From Alentia gelatinosa (lineage: Eukaryota > Annelida > Polychaeta > Phyllodocida > Polynoidae): a stretch of DNA of 64,000 nt. The position numbers and the translations under genes were made by a program. Positions within the stretch are counted from its first letter, which is position 1. Each line of letters opens with the position of its first letter. Location: positions 14,159,298 through 14,223,297 of the forward strand of contig OX465583.1 in assembly GCA_950022655.1 (NCBI GenBank), in the 5' to 3' direction. This document shows positions 29,048 through 41,060 of the stretch, in pieces. The notes under the pieces are model-generated. The model worked only from the letters and a program-made list of their open reading frames with translations. It had not been told where the DNA came from and did not search any database.

Positions 29048-29401
29048 TCATGTTTGGTCTGTGTCCCCGTTCATCTGATACCGGATGTTTAAATAGTAGA
29101 AAAGTAAGCTGATTTCAACGCTATCAATAGAAATAAAAACAACACTGGTAATTAATAGTTTTGCTTTAGGAGACTTTATACCTTGGTGAGTTGAAGTAAT
29201 CTATTATACATTTAGACGATGATTAAAATCAAGAATGCCACAATCTAACACCATGTCTAACATAATCTTGTTATCATAAGAAAATGTGAAATTTAGATTA
29301 GTTTACCTACACGGACAGCGACAGATACCGACTGTTCATTGCCGGAACAATATTACAATCGTAGAGATTTACATGTATGCATTTTTGTGTGAGTGGGTCG
29401 A

Positions 29402-29417
29402 GGGGGGGGGGGGGGGG
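29402..29417. repeat. Poly(G) run
   Basis: About 16 consecutive G, followed by TCTTCGAGG. No larger context seen. Confidence 0.9.
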
Positions 29418-29724
29418 TCTTCGAGGAATCTCTAATTTCTTGTTTGTTTTATTAAGTGCTGACTCCACCAACACACAAGATGTAGCAAGATTAGTCCCGA
29501 TTTGGTTTTCTTGCTAATAAGTCGGGCTAGGTTTGAATAATCGTGTCTTGAGGTGTCGTGGTGGTGGAACACCAAAACATACACAGCCGAGTGGATATCG
29601 CTAGCATTCAAATGAGTCTGTATTTATCTCAACCCTGTACACACCAAAAGAATGGACAACACACAGGATATAGACCATGGATGACTGAATGCAATACTCG
29701 TGTAGCATGTGATCCACCAAGAGT

Positions 29725-29940
29725 GAGTTAGGGCCGGACGATGACCACGTGGAGGAATTGTGGACGTCGGCCGCCCCACACGTTCGTCGGCTCAGATCGG
29801 CTTGGACAATCTGCTTGATGGATCAGCAAATCGGCCGCAATCGACCGGACCCGCCCATTAAAAACCCTGTCGCCCGCACCCCTGCGGGAATGGACAACGA
29901 GTTTCCAATTTCAAGCCAATGGGACAAAAAGGGGTAAGAT
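29725..29940. promoter_or_regulatory. CpG-rich promoter-like patch
   Basis: GC- and CpG-rich island in AT-rich DNA with E-box CCACGTGG (29747 region), GC boxes (GGGCGGGTCC on the minus strand) and an inverted CCAAT box (ATTGG on the minus strand near 29918). It lies 6.1 kb upstream of the SNARE start codon, so it could drive a non-coding first exon of that gene; a + strand frame of 62 codons here is likely incidental. Confidence 0.35.
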
Positions 29941-30094
29941 AAGTGATGACTTGTTTGTGTCTTGAGTGATAAAAATTTGCACCTTGCTGTGGCATTCCAT
30001 TTTAGACTTTCTACTAGTCATACTCTTTATGATAATACCGGTTGTTGTGTGTGTGTGTTTCTTTTTTTGTGTATTTTTTTCCACCTCAGTAAAG

Positions 30095-30337
30095 ACTATT
30101 ATCCTACCCCTAATAAAAAACGCCATAGGCTTAACATGGGAGTGTTGTTTATGCCACTACTTTCTGATACTGAAAAAATATGGAAATGGGGTACCGGGGT
30201 AGATAAAATCTAGACGCCACTCGTTTGAGTTTGACCTTATTTATGCCACTCATTGTGTTGGCTCCGTAATGTCACTCGTCTTCGACTCGTGAAATTATGG
30301 AGCCAACAAAATGTGTGGCATAAATAAACTCAGACTT
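30095..30337. repeat. Fold-back family copy: unit plus tip hairpin
   Basis: Unit TTATCCTACCCC...GGGGTAGATAA with CCATAGGCTTAACATGG, then hairpin with arms GAGTTTGACCTTATTTATGC / GCATAAATAAACTCAGAC and TTGGCTCCGTAAT / ATTATGGAGCCAAC. Tip at 30273-30292: CACTCGTCTTCGACTCGTGA. Confidence 0.85.
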
Positions 30338-30339
30338 AG

Positions 30340-31865
30340 GTAAAGTATTCACCCCTGATCTCCATTCAGGGGTGAACAGCTGTCCTATTAGAATAGGCGA
30401 GGCCCTTTGCAGTTAGGGAACCAGCGAGGGAGACTGAACAAAATGGCAGAATTTAAGAACCAGCCAAGATCTAACGGAAAACTACTTCTAAAACACAGTT
30501 ATAAAGTAAGCGACAGCTATTTTGAAGGTTGGCGAAGACAAATGGATATATATTTATCGATTCAATTTTTTTTTCATATATGTCAGACTGCGGCCAGTCG
30601 TGAATGACAAGGCAGGGTTGGGGTGTATGGAGTCGGCACCCGGCCCTGTTTGGGGACAGGGCCGGGTATACTGGCTACTCAGACTCAAACTTGTGACGTC
30701 TCTTCATACTCCGGTACCGGGTACCTACTACCCGGCACTGTAGCCTGTACTAGGCTGTAGACATGTAGTCTACCTACCCAAGAATGCCTTTTTTAAAATG
30801 TATCATCTGTCATGATTAAACGATCCGGTTAAAATACAATTTCTTTGTCTCAGTTTATATGTCTACCCTATCAACCCAGGGTGTAGTTATAATCACATAT
30901 CAGTGTAGCACAAGCAACAGTGGATGAATGAGCCCCCTACACAGGCTACACCGTACCGGGAACCGTAGGTTACTACTATAGCTGTGGTGACGCCCCCAGC
31001 AAGGCATACCACCGAGAATGAAATTTACACATCCTAACCGCATGTAGACCTATAACTAATAAAGTGATAAATCACAGCCGAACTGATATCATTACATTAG
31101 AAACGTGATTTACTATGGGCCCCACTTTGATTACTGAGTATAGTCTAAACAACGTAGTAATTGGACGTTCTACTTCTAAGTTCTAGAGCAGAACCAGTGT
31201 GCCTTGCCTAAGGAAGTAAGTTGCCAGTCAACATCTAGATTTTAGATAACACTGCAGTATTTTACAAAGTATGCCAGCTAGCAGATATGTAACTGGAATC
31301 TGACTGACACAATTTGTATGGACAGCTGTCAACAGGCTATCAAAAAGAGAAAGGAACAGCCCATATGTACATGTATGAGTCATTGATCATGTTGGGGTTT
31401 GATGAGTTTTTAGAGGCAACCTGTGGTTTCTCCGTGGTGTGACTTATCTCCAGAGCAATAGACGAATAACGGGCAGGGCCCCAGCGTAGAGTGCACTGCC
31501 ACTCAAGAGCACGCTCGCGAAGTAGAGTGTTTTGTGAGGCCATATGGAATAGTATCGTCTTCTAGATGGCATATACCAATGAGGTCACTAGGCAATGATT
31601 AAGTGAATGAGAATGGCACCTACTTGATAAATAAAAGTAGAATAAAAGGTCCCTGATGTTAGTCTTCGTTGCGGTAGGCGTTTCTCAGTTGGCTGCCATT
31701 TTGGACTTTGTTGTTATTCCCTTTATCCCGCCAGATGGCTCTCAGCTCGTTTTGCATGCATGACGCCGTCTGGTGAGAGTCGGCTGCACTACGGGCTAAG
31801 GGAACGTCACACTGGCCACCAGAGCAGACGTTTGCTTACACTGGCCACCCGAGCTACACTACGTT
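30340..31865. other. Intergenic, nothing firmly recognised
   Basis: A minus-strand frame at 31543-31340 starts MASQNTLLRERALEWQCTLR and is GC-rich, but lacks a donor I could confirm. The string ACTGGCCACCAGAGCAGACG at 31807 reappears inverted at 34085-34105. Confidence 0.35.
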
Positions 31866-31869
31866 AGCT

Positions 31870-32536
31870 CTGGGGCCCGTTTCAATAGAATGGGTCACTA
31901 AACCACTTAGTGACATGTTTAGTGACGCCAATAGTGACTTGAATAACAGAAAAAGTTTGGTCGCGTTGCAATAGGCATGTCACTAAAGGGGAGGTGTGTC
32001 TTGTCACTATTGTGGATGTGTCCCTAGTTTGGGACAACACATGTTGGGTACCCCACCTCTCATACTCATGTCCTACTGGGGACAAGTGGTGTCAAGGTGA
32101 AGGTCACTGGATAAATTAGCGACTGCGCTTGAGTAATTCTACACTGGACACCAGAGCAACATTTTCTATGACAAAATCCAAATGCGAATATTGTTGGATT
32201 GCATGGGCCGATATCCTTCATATTTGGCATGTTTATAAGTTGTATGTGTCCGTAACTTGGGTTAAAGTCTCATAGCTTAATTCCTATGGAAAGTAAAGTT
32301 ATGTGTTTGTGACATCAAAAACGAGAGGGTATACCCTCTCGCTATTTAAGACACTACAGTGACCCTTTTAGTGACTGGACACCAACTTCTGAAATGGTAC
32401 AAGCCACTATTTGCGCCTGTCTGTTACCCTATGTCCCATAAACGGTTGTCCCTTAACTATTGCAACGCGAAGTACCGCTATTGTGTCACTAAACCCAATA
32501 ACGGACGTCCTACAGACTATTGAAATGGGTCCCTGG
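31870..32536 (+). mobile_element. ~665-bp MITE with GGGCCCGTTTCAATAG ends
   Basis: Left end CTGGGGCCCGTTTCAATAG, right end CTATTGAAATGGGTCCCTGG, an imperfect inverted pair of about 20 bp. Interior rich in TCACTAAA and TAGTGAC strings, many in inverted order. No coding frame. A partial inverted copy lies at 36895-37488. End wording is hAT-like. Confidence 0.85.
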
Positions 32537-32539
32537 TCA

Positions 32540-33900
32540 CGTTAAATTGACAGGGGCCTTGACATGGGGTGGTAGTGTGTATCTCATGCCATTGCAGTGG
32601 GTAAAGGAACTTCACTTTAGCTATTTGGGAGGTTTGTTAGGGGTTGGTATCTATTTTTACTCTGTGTATCTATTTTTACTCTGTGGTCCGACCACTCTCT
32701 GAGAGCTTGAGACAAATATCTCCTAGTGGACAAGGGGCTTTGAGAGTACTACAATCTCCAACCACGACAATAGCCTCTTGTGAAAGAGATTACCAAGACA
32801 AAAGATCTGCTGGCAGAACAATTCACTCTTCCAGCAGAGATTCTATCTCACACTGCGCCACTCCGGTTTATTGTACCGCAAAACCTGTCTCTGCAATGAT
32901 AGACTCACAACAACCTTAGGATTTTAAGATTATACGTCCGCGCCTTTTTTCGGGATTACCGCGATGTAGTACTACCCAAGGTGCAATATAGTTCTTAGAT
33001 TTATCGAGTATATCTGATACTATCCCAGTGATATTTGTAAATTTAGTTGGTAATTCTTTTAAAGTACTCTAGTGGTAACTTTGTCAGTCACTTTGAAAAT
33101 GATATAATTTGATTACAAGAGTTTTAGGTTTTGAAGTAAACATTCAACTGTCATCTTCTCAAGTCATTGATGGGTCAGTCATATCATCTCTCTCTTCTTG
33201 TTTCTACTGAATACGAAAAAAATGTATCACACTCAGAAAGATGTAATATAATGTAATCTTGATTATGCTTGATAGTTCCAGTGTTGTCACACTTTGAGAT
33301 TTGTCAGACCAGTTAGTGTTTGAATTGACAGTTAGGTTTCCACCATGACCTAGAAACGGTTGACCTAGATCTCCATCACTGTAGGTCCTGTCATTCTGGC
33401 TGTCATTACCAGGGGCTGCACTGAGAGAGGCATTCTGGTCACTTAGACATGATCATGAAAGACATTACCATGTTTGCTTGCAATAGGTATAATATGAAAA
33501 CCAGAGATGTGCATTTAACACAAATATTATATGGAGTCTCTTCAAGCACTTCCGATAATGTTTACAAAACAGCTGCACGTGCGAACTGACGACCTAGATG
33601 TACACGGAAAAGTAGTTCCTTCCCAGAGGCCTGTAATAGCAGCGATGAGTTTCTGAAGATTGCTCTAGCGGTGCAGTGTGATTCTATCTCTGGTAGTAGG
33701 AAGATCAGCTAGGTGAGTGAAAGCCTTCCCACACTCTATTGACCCTGCCATGACCCTCGTTCTTACCCTAGAAGTCACTTTTCCATGTTCTCATCTTCTT
33801 TTAATGTGTTTTTTTTTTAAATTGCCACAGAGATAAGGTTCTTTATCAATTTATTAACATATAGATATTGTTTTGCAAGTATTTGGAATATCAAAGTCCA
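32540..33900. other. Intergenic, nothing recognised
   Basis: No exon, tRNA or element ends found apart from a short direct repeat TCTATTTTTACTCTGTG at 32650 and 32670. Confidence 0.4.
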
Positions 33901-33904
33901 TGGA

Positions 33905-34107
33905 GAACTAAATTGTTTGGTTTGAGAGTGAGAATCCGTGGACACGTCCATGGTTTAACGTTACCAACCTCTTAGTTGGAACGTAGTGTAGACAGAGGTG
34001 GCGGCCAATCTAACGTTTGCTTAGATTGGCAACCACCCCCTGTCTACGACTCAGCTACGACTCAGCTAACGTGCGTAGCAAACGTCTGCTCTGGTGGCCA
34101 GTGTATG
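33905..34107. repeat. Dispersed repeat ending in a fold-back
   Basis: First half matches 8405-8530. At 33988-34047 arms GTAGACAGAGGTGGCGGCCA / TTGGCAACCACCCCCTGTCT fold back around ACGTTTGCT. Then CAAACGTCTGCTCTGGTGGC, inverse of 31807. Confidence 0.75.
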
Positions 34108-34891
34108 GCACAGTTCCACTCTCCTAGCAGAGATCTTGCGCTCTTCCTGTGGTCACTTATATCTCTGCCCCAACCTACCTGTTTGGGCTCAAATCAGGCC
34201 CATACACCAGTTTTTGGAACATCCTAATTTCATAGTGCTCTGGGGATTATTTTGTGGCTTACTTGTAAATAGAGTGGTAAATGATATACACTCATTTCTT
34301 TTATTTATGTCAAATCAGACATAGTCATAGGGATTACTTTCTCCAGTGGAAAATACCTGATACCTGTTACAAGGTCTTGTTTGTGAACATAACAGATGTG
34401 CTCACTTGAAGGGGTACACTAATCGAATGTGAATTCACATTATAAAGTGGTTTAAAGTTGAAAAAGAAACACTTGGATTGTCTCTAAAGCTCATTTAACA
34501 ATTCCTATATTTCCATACTCATGATACATCATAAATAAACTGTCATATTCCAGTCAATAATCAGCACAGAGATCTCCAATAGAGGGTATTTTGAAGATAG
34601 AACCCCATAGAATACAGCTGGTAGGTTGTCTTAGTCTTTTAATACCGAAAATTTATGAGTAAAATCGGAAAAACGGCAATAAGAGGCACGCACAGACATA
34701 ATTCCAGTCCTCAGCCCCACAGATTTCAGTTTGACCATACTGTAGAATACTGCAAATAGCACCAATTTTTTTATGTATATAACCACCAGCCATATAGTTA
34801 ATCATGGACTATGTTTAAGGTATTGATATCATCATGGAATTTCGTATAGACCCTATTGAGGTATCCCAGAATACTTAGTAGAAACCAAACG

Positions 34892-35247
34892 AGAGTTAGC
34901 CTTGTCAATGTTTATGCCACGATGGGCAGGTTGTGTATTACTACACGAGGCGTTAGCCGAGTTTAGTGAGTAGCAGACCTGACCAGAGTGGCATAAACAT
35001 TGACAAGGCTAACTTGAGTTCAGTTTCGTATTTATCCTACCCTATCTCACCAATATACAGAGAAAATTTGTAATTATCCATGTTAGTAGTTATCAATGCT
35101 GCCGGATCTACTTTCGTTATCTCGTCTCTGATTAGTCCGATTTTTTATTCACCTCGGTGCATAAATAACACTTTATCCAACGCTATGTCAAATACATTGA
35201 GTCAATGATAAACCTATGGCGTTTTTTATTAGGGGTAGGATAAAGTC
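34892..35247. repeat. Fold-back family copy: 26-bp perfect arms plus TATCCTACCC unit
   Basis: GTTAGCCTTGTCAATGTTTA...CCAC (34895-34920) and its exact complement 34989-35013 enclose the tip ACACGAGGCGTTAGCCGAGT. The neighbour unit is bounded by TTATCCTACCC (35033) and GGGGTAGGATAA (35232) with GATAAACCTATGGCG. Confidence 0.87.
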
Positions 35248-35311
35248 TGTTTACAGGTCCCGGTGTGCGCTTGTTAGTTGCGTTGTATTGAGATAGAAGC
35301 TTGAACCGTAA

Positions 35312-35545
35312 CATGAAATTATTGCAATTCACGGTTTTCATAAATCTTCAAATGGGAAATCTGATGTCAGAAATGGAAATTTCCGCTGTTTCTACATATG
35401 AATCCGAAATTATATTCAGGTTCTTCAAATATAAATGGAAAAACTGTGGTTCATGTGATTGTGGTGTGCCCAGCCACTCGCGAGAGGAACTTGTGTTTAC
35501 CCTGGGCGATAATAGGGAGACTAGTAACCTCTGGAGGGCACTTCA
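35312..35545 (+). repeat. Dispersed repeat, partner of 5170-5430
   Basis: Inverted copy of 5170-5430. Reads as an open frame with NCGSCDCGVPSHSREEL, but without start context or domain match. Confidence 0.7.
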
Positions 35546-35734
35546 AGTTATATCTATGTAAGTATCTAATAATACACCCCAAAAAAGACAGGCTTGAAGG
35601 TGATGATATGATAAAGACAATAAGCATATTTTTTTTAAATTACATGTACTTGTTTGTGACACAGTTATATTTAGGGTTTTATCACTGGAACCGCGCAGTG
35701 TGGCCAACCAACCCGGGCTCTTAGAATAGAATGT

Positions 35735-36597
35735 CGCCAACTAGCCAGACAGATAAACCGAGAAATGAAAAAAAATCAAAGTCTGACTTTATCCAAAAGA
35801 ATTTGAACGCAAACCGGAACAGCCCCAAAAAGTTTTGGCATGAAGTTAAAAGCCTCTGGTCACCAACTCCTTGTAGTGCTATTTTTTGTGATTCAAAATA
35901 ACCAGGGTGAGGTCGTTGACCTTGCCAGCTTGCCGGAAATATTAAATCAACACTTGATGAGTATTGCTGATAAAATAACAAAGAAAACTGAGGAACTGAG
36001 TGGGCCCGGCGATTACCTGAACATGGATGATGAGAGTGAGGTATGTTTCTATGAGATTGGTGACCAGAATAGTATTGATCTTATAAGGAGAGTAAAAGGG
36101 AACAAGTCATCAAGAATAGAGCACATAAACTCAAGAGTGATCAAGTCGGCTCTCCTAGCAAACCCCTCTGTCTTAAAAACAATTATTAAGAAAGTAATTG
36201 GTCTAGGAATCTTCCCCACTGCATGGTGCAAAGGGACCATAACCCCAATTGCGAAAATCCCCAAACCCATGAGACCTGCAGATTTAAGGCCAATTTGTAG
36301 CTTACCAATCATTGCAAAACTCACTGAGTATGCCTGGCATGATCAGCTGGTTACCCAGTTTGTTGCCCAGGGTGCACTAGATGAAAATCAGTTTGGTTTC
36401 TTACCATCACGGTCAACGGGTCAAGCAATTTTTAAGCTTATACCACTGTTGTTTGAAGCTAGGGATCGTAGTCTCTACTCGGTCTGCACTTTCATCGATC
36501 TGCAAAAAGCGTTCAAGTGTGTCGACCATAACCACCTGCTTAAAAGACTGGGTTTGCTTGGATCTGGTATCAAGGTATTATCTGTAACTAGCGACTT
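35735..36597 (+). pseudogene. Non-LTR retrotransposon RT, N-terminal half, interrupted
   Basis: Frame one reads SPKKFWHEVKSLW (35820 region), then a frameshift; the frame to 36600 has PADLRPICSLPIIAKLTEYA, DENQFGFLPSRSTGQAIFKL and FIDLQKAF (catalytic motif A Asp in the F-x-D-L-x-K-A-F box, the second Asp position is changed: KCVDHNHLL). Similarity ends at GSGIKVL near 36590, where unrelated sequence begins; the RT resumes at 37555. CR1/L2/Jockey-like. Confidence 0.8.
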
Positions 36598-36894
36598 CGT
36601 CGAGACCGAGTTAGGGGGAAATTTTTTTTTTTTTAAACCCGAAAAGTCAAAAGCCATTACGGGAATCAACCCTCCTACACCCGCATCCCTAGCCGAACAC
36701 TCTGCTGACTGCTCCACAGAGCTAGATGTCTGGGGTGGGTCAAATACTTAGACTGGTGGTGAGTGGGGGGAGGGTGTCAGCGGAGTTTTGAAAGGGCTAC
36801 CAGAACCATGGTAGGGAACCAGCGAAGGATCTCATTGGTTTCTCACGAGAAAAGTAGATCAGAATACTACAATACTAAACTTTGATTTTGGCAT

Positions 36895-37488
36895 GCAATA
36901 GTTAAGGGACAACCGTTTGTGGGACATAGGGTAAGAGACAGCCGCAAATAGTGGCTTGTACCATTTCAGAAGTGGCTGTCCGGTCACTAAAAGGGTCACT
37001 ATAGTGTCTATAATAGCCAGAGGGTATACCCTCTTGTTTTTGATGTCACAAACACATAACTTTACTTAACATTGGGATAACGCTATGAAACTTTAACCCC
37101 AGTTAGGGACATATACAACATATAAACATGAAAATATGAAGGATATCGGTCCATGCAATCCAGAGATATTCACATTTGAATTTTGTCATAGAAAATGCTG
37201 CTCTGGTGTCCAGTGTAGAATTACCCAAGCGCAGTCGCTAATTTATTCAGTGACCTTCACCTTGACACCACTTGTTCCCAGTAGGACATGAGTATGAGAG
37301 GTGGGATACCCAACATGTGTTGTCCCAAACTAAGGACACATCCACAATAGTGACAAGACACACCTCCCCTTTAGTGACATGCCTATTGCAACGCGACCAA
37401 ACTTTTTCTGTTATTCAAGTCACTATTGGCGTCACTAAACATGTCACTAAGTGGTTTAGTGTCCCATTCTATTGAAACGGGCCCCTGG
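36895..37488 (-). mobile_element. Inverted partial copy of the 665-bp MITE, inside the LINE
   Basis: Complementary to 31870-32480, ending CTATTGAAACGGGCCCCTGG at 37488; the other end is missing after TTGCAATAGTTAAGGG. It lies in the insertion that splits the LINE. Confidence 0.85.
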
Positions 37489-37491
37489 TTC

Positions 37492-37552
37492 ACTATGTGC
37501 GGGAGCCACTTCAAGCGGATTCGACGGAATTCTAACGTTTTAAATATAGTAG
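37492..37552 (-). repeat. 60-bp dispersed repeat, partner of 61528-61600
   Basis: Reverse complement shares TACCTACTATATTTAAAAC, GAATTCCGTCGAATC and GCTCCCGCACATAG with 61528-61592. Confidence 0.8.
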
Positions 37553-37554
37553 GT

Positions 37555-37757
37555 AATTAAAACATATTTTAAGGATCGGCGGCAAGCCACTAGGGTTGGT
37601 ACAAACCTATTGAGCTATGCAAAAGTGACCAAGGGTGTGCCCCAAGAATCAGTCCTCAGACTGATTCTCTTTGTATTCTATTTGAATGAGGTAGTAAAGT
37701 GTCTAAAGCACTCAAAGATAATTATGTACACAGACGACATAGTCTTATATTTCTAGT
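37555..37757 (+). pseudogene. Continuation of the split LINE RT (motifs B and C)
   Basis: Reads SYAKVTKGVPQESVL...LILFVFYLN and IIMYTDDIVLYF, i.e. the PQGSVLGP and YADD regions; the Gly of PQG is Glu and ADD is TDD. Ends in a stop and then a direct repeat. Together with 35735-36597 it makes one RT broken by a 0.95-kb insertion. Confidence 0.78.
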
Positions 37758-38127
37758 GACAGACAACAGAACTCATACATGATTTGCCTGATACTCGGTG
37801 CCCCATGGTCTCCGGCTTTATTAACCTAACTTACAAAATGAAGAATAGAAAGGGAGAAAATTAAAACAAATACGAGAAACAAATTAAATGAAATAATTAT
37901 TTAAAAAAAAAAAAATATGCAGTGGATATGTGTGTACATGTAACAATGGCGTCTGGAGGTATGTTAGCTCTAGTTGGGCGGAAGTTGTTATCCTGCAGCT
38001 GGCAGTGCCCCCTGGTGTTTCTCGTCTGAAATATAAGCACCTAAACGGGATTTAGGTTCAACATATTTCTAGTGACAGACAACAGAACTCATACATGATT
38101 TGCCCAATACTCGGTGCCCCATGGTCT
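37753..38127. repeat. 61-bp direct repeats 316 bp apart
   Basis: CTAGTGACAGACAACAGAAC...ACTCGGTGCCCCATGGTCT occurs at about 37754-37812 and 38070-38127. The copies differ at about three positions. They flank unassigned sequence and adjoin the tyrosine-recombinase remnant, so they may be terminal repeats of that element. Confidence 0.75.
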
Positions 38128-38129
38128 TA

Positions 38130-38300
38130 GGGCCCGGCCAAGTCCAAGTCCTTTTTTACATTTCCCCTATAACACTTCCCTAAGGCCCCAGCTACCGAGT
38201 AGTCCTTCTGTAGCCGGGATTCCAGGGACTCTGTCAGATAGAGGAGGACCGTCCATGACTTCCAGTCTCCCAATCTCTTGATCTCATGAAGTGGTGTACC
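38130..38300 (-). pseudogene. Tyrosine recombinase C-terminus (DIRS/Ngaro/Crypton-like remnant)
   Basis: Minus strand reads LHEIKRLGDWKSWTVLLYLT then ESLESRLQKDYSVAGAL. Tyrosine recombinases of DIRS, Ngaro and Crypton elements carry a H...LGxWxSdxxxxYl segment in which the final Tyr is the nucleophile. Here GDWKSW...LLYL fits, but the upstream R-H residues are cut off. Cut on its left by the LINE at 38300. Confidence 0.5.
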
Positions 38301-40388
38301 CAGCGATGCGAGGAAAAAGCTCTCGATCACAAACAAGAAACTGTTGTGATATATCTAGACCTTGAAAAAGCTTTTGAATTAGTAGACCATGTAGCTCTTC
38401 TAAAAGCACTAGCTGATAGAGGCATAAAAGGCAAAGTTCTCTCCTTCATAGCAGAATACCTAACCGTTAGGAAAGCGAGGGTCTCCTCCCAGGGAGCCAC
38501 CTCAGAGTACTATGATTTAGAAAATGGAGTCCCGCAAGGCGGAATTCTCTCCCCCACTATCTTTAACATGCTAATGGAAGAAATACACCTGCTAAAATCA
38601 GTTAACACTAGGATCATAACGTATGCTGATGACATTGCCTTAGTGGTAACTGCCAAAAAGAATTTGCTGGGCTCAACCCAGACAGCTCTAAACTAATTAG
38701 CAGACAAGTGTGCCGCATTGGGACTAAAAATCTCAGCAGATAAAACCAAAGCAATGTTCTACTTTGATACACCTCCCAGCCACTCAGTCTCGATTGGAGG
38801 CCAGCGACTGGAATGGGTAACAGAGTTTAAATACTTAGGAGTGAAATTCAACCACATGCTCACCTTCATCCCAGAAATCAAATATCTTATCAATAGAATT
38901 ATACCTAGGCTCAACCTAATGAGAAGTATATCCAATTGTAGAGGGGGCGCCTCTGCGAGGCACCTCAAACAACTATACCTAGGGGGAATTAGATCTATCA
39001 TTGACTATGCCGCCCCTGCCATAGTCACGGCTCTCCCCATGAGATTTGACGAAAAGGTTGATCTCCAAAACAAAACTTCCCACTGGGTTGCTAAACTAAA
39101 CATCCAACAAAACATTGCACTCAGGGCTATTCTTGCTGCCCCTAGACTCACAAAAATCACACTTATGTAAATTGAAACGGACATCTGTCCAGTGGAAGTT
39201 AGACTTTATGAAATGGCACATAAATGTTATACCTCCATGGCTTCAAACATAGATTGTTACCTAGCCAATGCCATAAGAAAGAAACACTCAGACTTGTTGG
39301 ATGATAGGATACTCAAAACTGCTAATCTATCCACACAATTTAATCTCCTAGTCAGACACAGGTTTGAGTCAGGCGCTAGGCTCTTCAACAGGCCCTACAC
39401 TGAACCCAGACATCCTCTGGATCACAAACCCATTCTAGCCCTCATAAAGCATGACTTCACTAAAAAAGACATCTCCCCTTATGAACTAGGCTATGAAGCT
39501 AAAGAACGTATTGAATTCATTGACAAAGTCACGCCCCACTGCATAAATGTATACACTGATGGTAGTGTTATACCTACAACAGGTAGGGCAGCCTCTGCTG
39601 CAATCTGTCTCGAGAAAGATAGGTACACATGTACAAGAGTGGCCGACCACTCATCTACCCTCACTACTGAGCTTGTAGCCATTAAATTAACCCTCGAAAA
39701 ATGGGACTACAACATGGTAACTCACTCAGACTCGTTAGGCTCGATTCAGACCCTCAGCAACACATTTACTCATAACAAATTAGCCATAGAAATACAAGAA
39801 AGAATCATTGAAAGGGACAGTAGGAACATCCACACTCTCCTACACTGGATTCCATCCCACTGTGGCATTAAGGGCAATGATAACGCCGATCTAATTGCTA
39901 AAGACACAGCAATAAATGCCAATAATATACATCTCACTAACAGGTTCTCGAGAGCCCAGGCCATGAAAAAGATTAAAAACAGCGCTAAACTCTACTGGAA
40001 AAAATGAAAAGAACAAGACCTAGAAACCAACCCCTCTTCAAGATCTAGAGACTGGTATCTGCTAATCAAAAACAACTTACCACCTGTATCTCTTAACTTA
40101 CCAAAAAATATACAACACATTGCCACAAGGTTTAGGTTAGGTCATCGCAGCTGGGAAGACATTCCCAAATACACTAATTGCTATTGCGGGAAGAGAATTT
40201 TCTCGATCAAACACATCCTAACTAACTGCCCTAAAGTTAATTATGACTCCATCAAACACATACAAAACAAAACATCTAGCTTCATATCTAGGAAAGAAAG
40301 AGCAATTAGGATACTCCAAGTAGCTGCGGAAAAGGGGTACTTACCCCTGGTCCGCTTCTATAAAGACAACGAGGATCTGTTATGGTAG
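38286..40388 (+). pseudogene. I-like LINE ORF2 remnant: RT, RNase H, C-terminal CCHC
   Basis: 5'-truncated at RT motif A (VIYLDLEKAFELVDH). Motif B is NGVPQGGILSPTIFNMLMEE, motif C is TYADDIALV, then FKYLGVKF. RNase H follows with VYTDGS, TTELVAIKL, THSDSLGSIQ and HWIPSHCGIKGNDNADLIAK; the full D-E-D-D set is visible. After it comes RFRLGH...CYCGKR...HILTNCP, the knuckle typical of I/Nimb-type elements. Three in-frame stops (38694, 39168, 40005) lie in one frame with no frameshift. Product would be a target-primed reverse transcriptase; this copy is dead. Confidence 0.88.
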
Positions 40389-41060
40389 CATGGGGCGAGC
40401 AATTTGTGGTGCATGTGGCCTCCTTGTCAGTATGTCAAGGCACTACCCATCAGGTACCACAGGAGCTTCGCCCAAGACATGTGTCCTCAGAACCCTCGGA
40501 AATGAAATGGTTGGACTACCCAGGGGTGCTGGTGGCCTCCCTAACCCCAATGGTAGGGCACTACCCATCCAGTACCACTGATACACCCGTACACCATGGA
40601 TTTTCTTAAAACCCATACCTAAACAAAGTGCAGGGACACTATGGGTGATGCAAATGGCCTCCCTGACCAAATGGCAGGGCACTACCCACTCTGCACCTCC
40701 CTAGCTACCCACATGGCATTATACTTAGGGAAGGTAAAACATAATAACCCCATCAATGACCCCATAAAATCACCACAAAACATAACTTCTAGCTTACACC
40801 TAGGAAGGAAACAACAATTAGGATAACTAGGATCTGGTAAGGCAGCATGGGGTGAGATATCTGGGGTACTCATGGCCTCCTTGTCCGCATGTCAAGGCAC
40901 TACCCATCGAGTGCCACAGGATCCTACCCAGGACATGCTTTCCCTTAGAACCTAGGGGAATGAAGTGGTTGGGCTACACAGGGGTGCTGGTGGCCTCCCT
41001 AACCCCGATGGTAGGGCACTACCCATCCAGTACCACTGATACACCCTTACACCATGGACT
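40388..41060 (+). repeat. LINE 3' UTR with two ~210-bp direct repeats
   Basis: 40388-40600 and 40848-41057 share GGTGCTGGTGGCCTCCCTAA, GGTAGGGCACTACCCATCCA and GATACACCC; period 460 bp. A third short piece (TGGCAGGGCACTACCCA) lies at 40670. They follow directly on the RT stop, so I read them as the element's 3' region. Confidence 0.7.

Noticed and set aside
31340..31543. Minus-strand frame starting MASQNTLLRERALEWQCTLR
   Set aside because: GC-rich and protein-like at first sight, but no donor, acceptor or family match; kept only as a remark.
35312..35545. Cys-containing frame (NCGSCDCG) as a host gene exon
   Set aside because: It is a repeat shared with 5170-5430, where the frame is broken; no splice borders agree.
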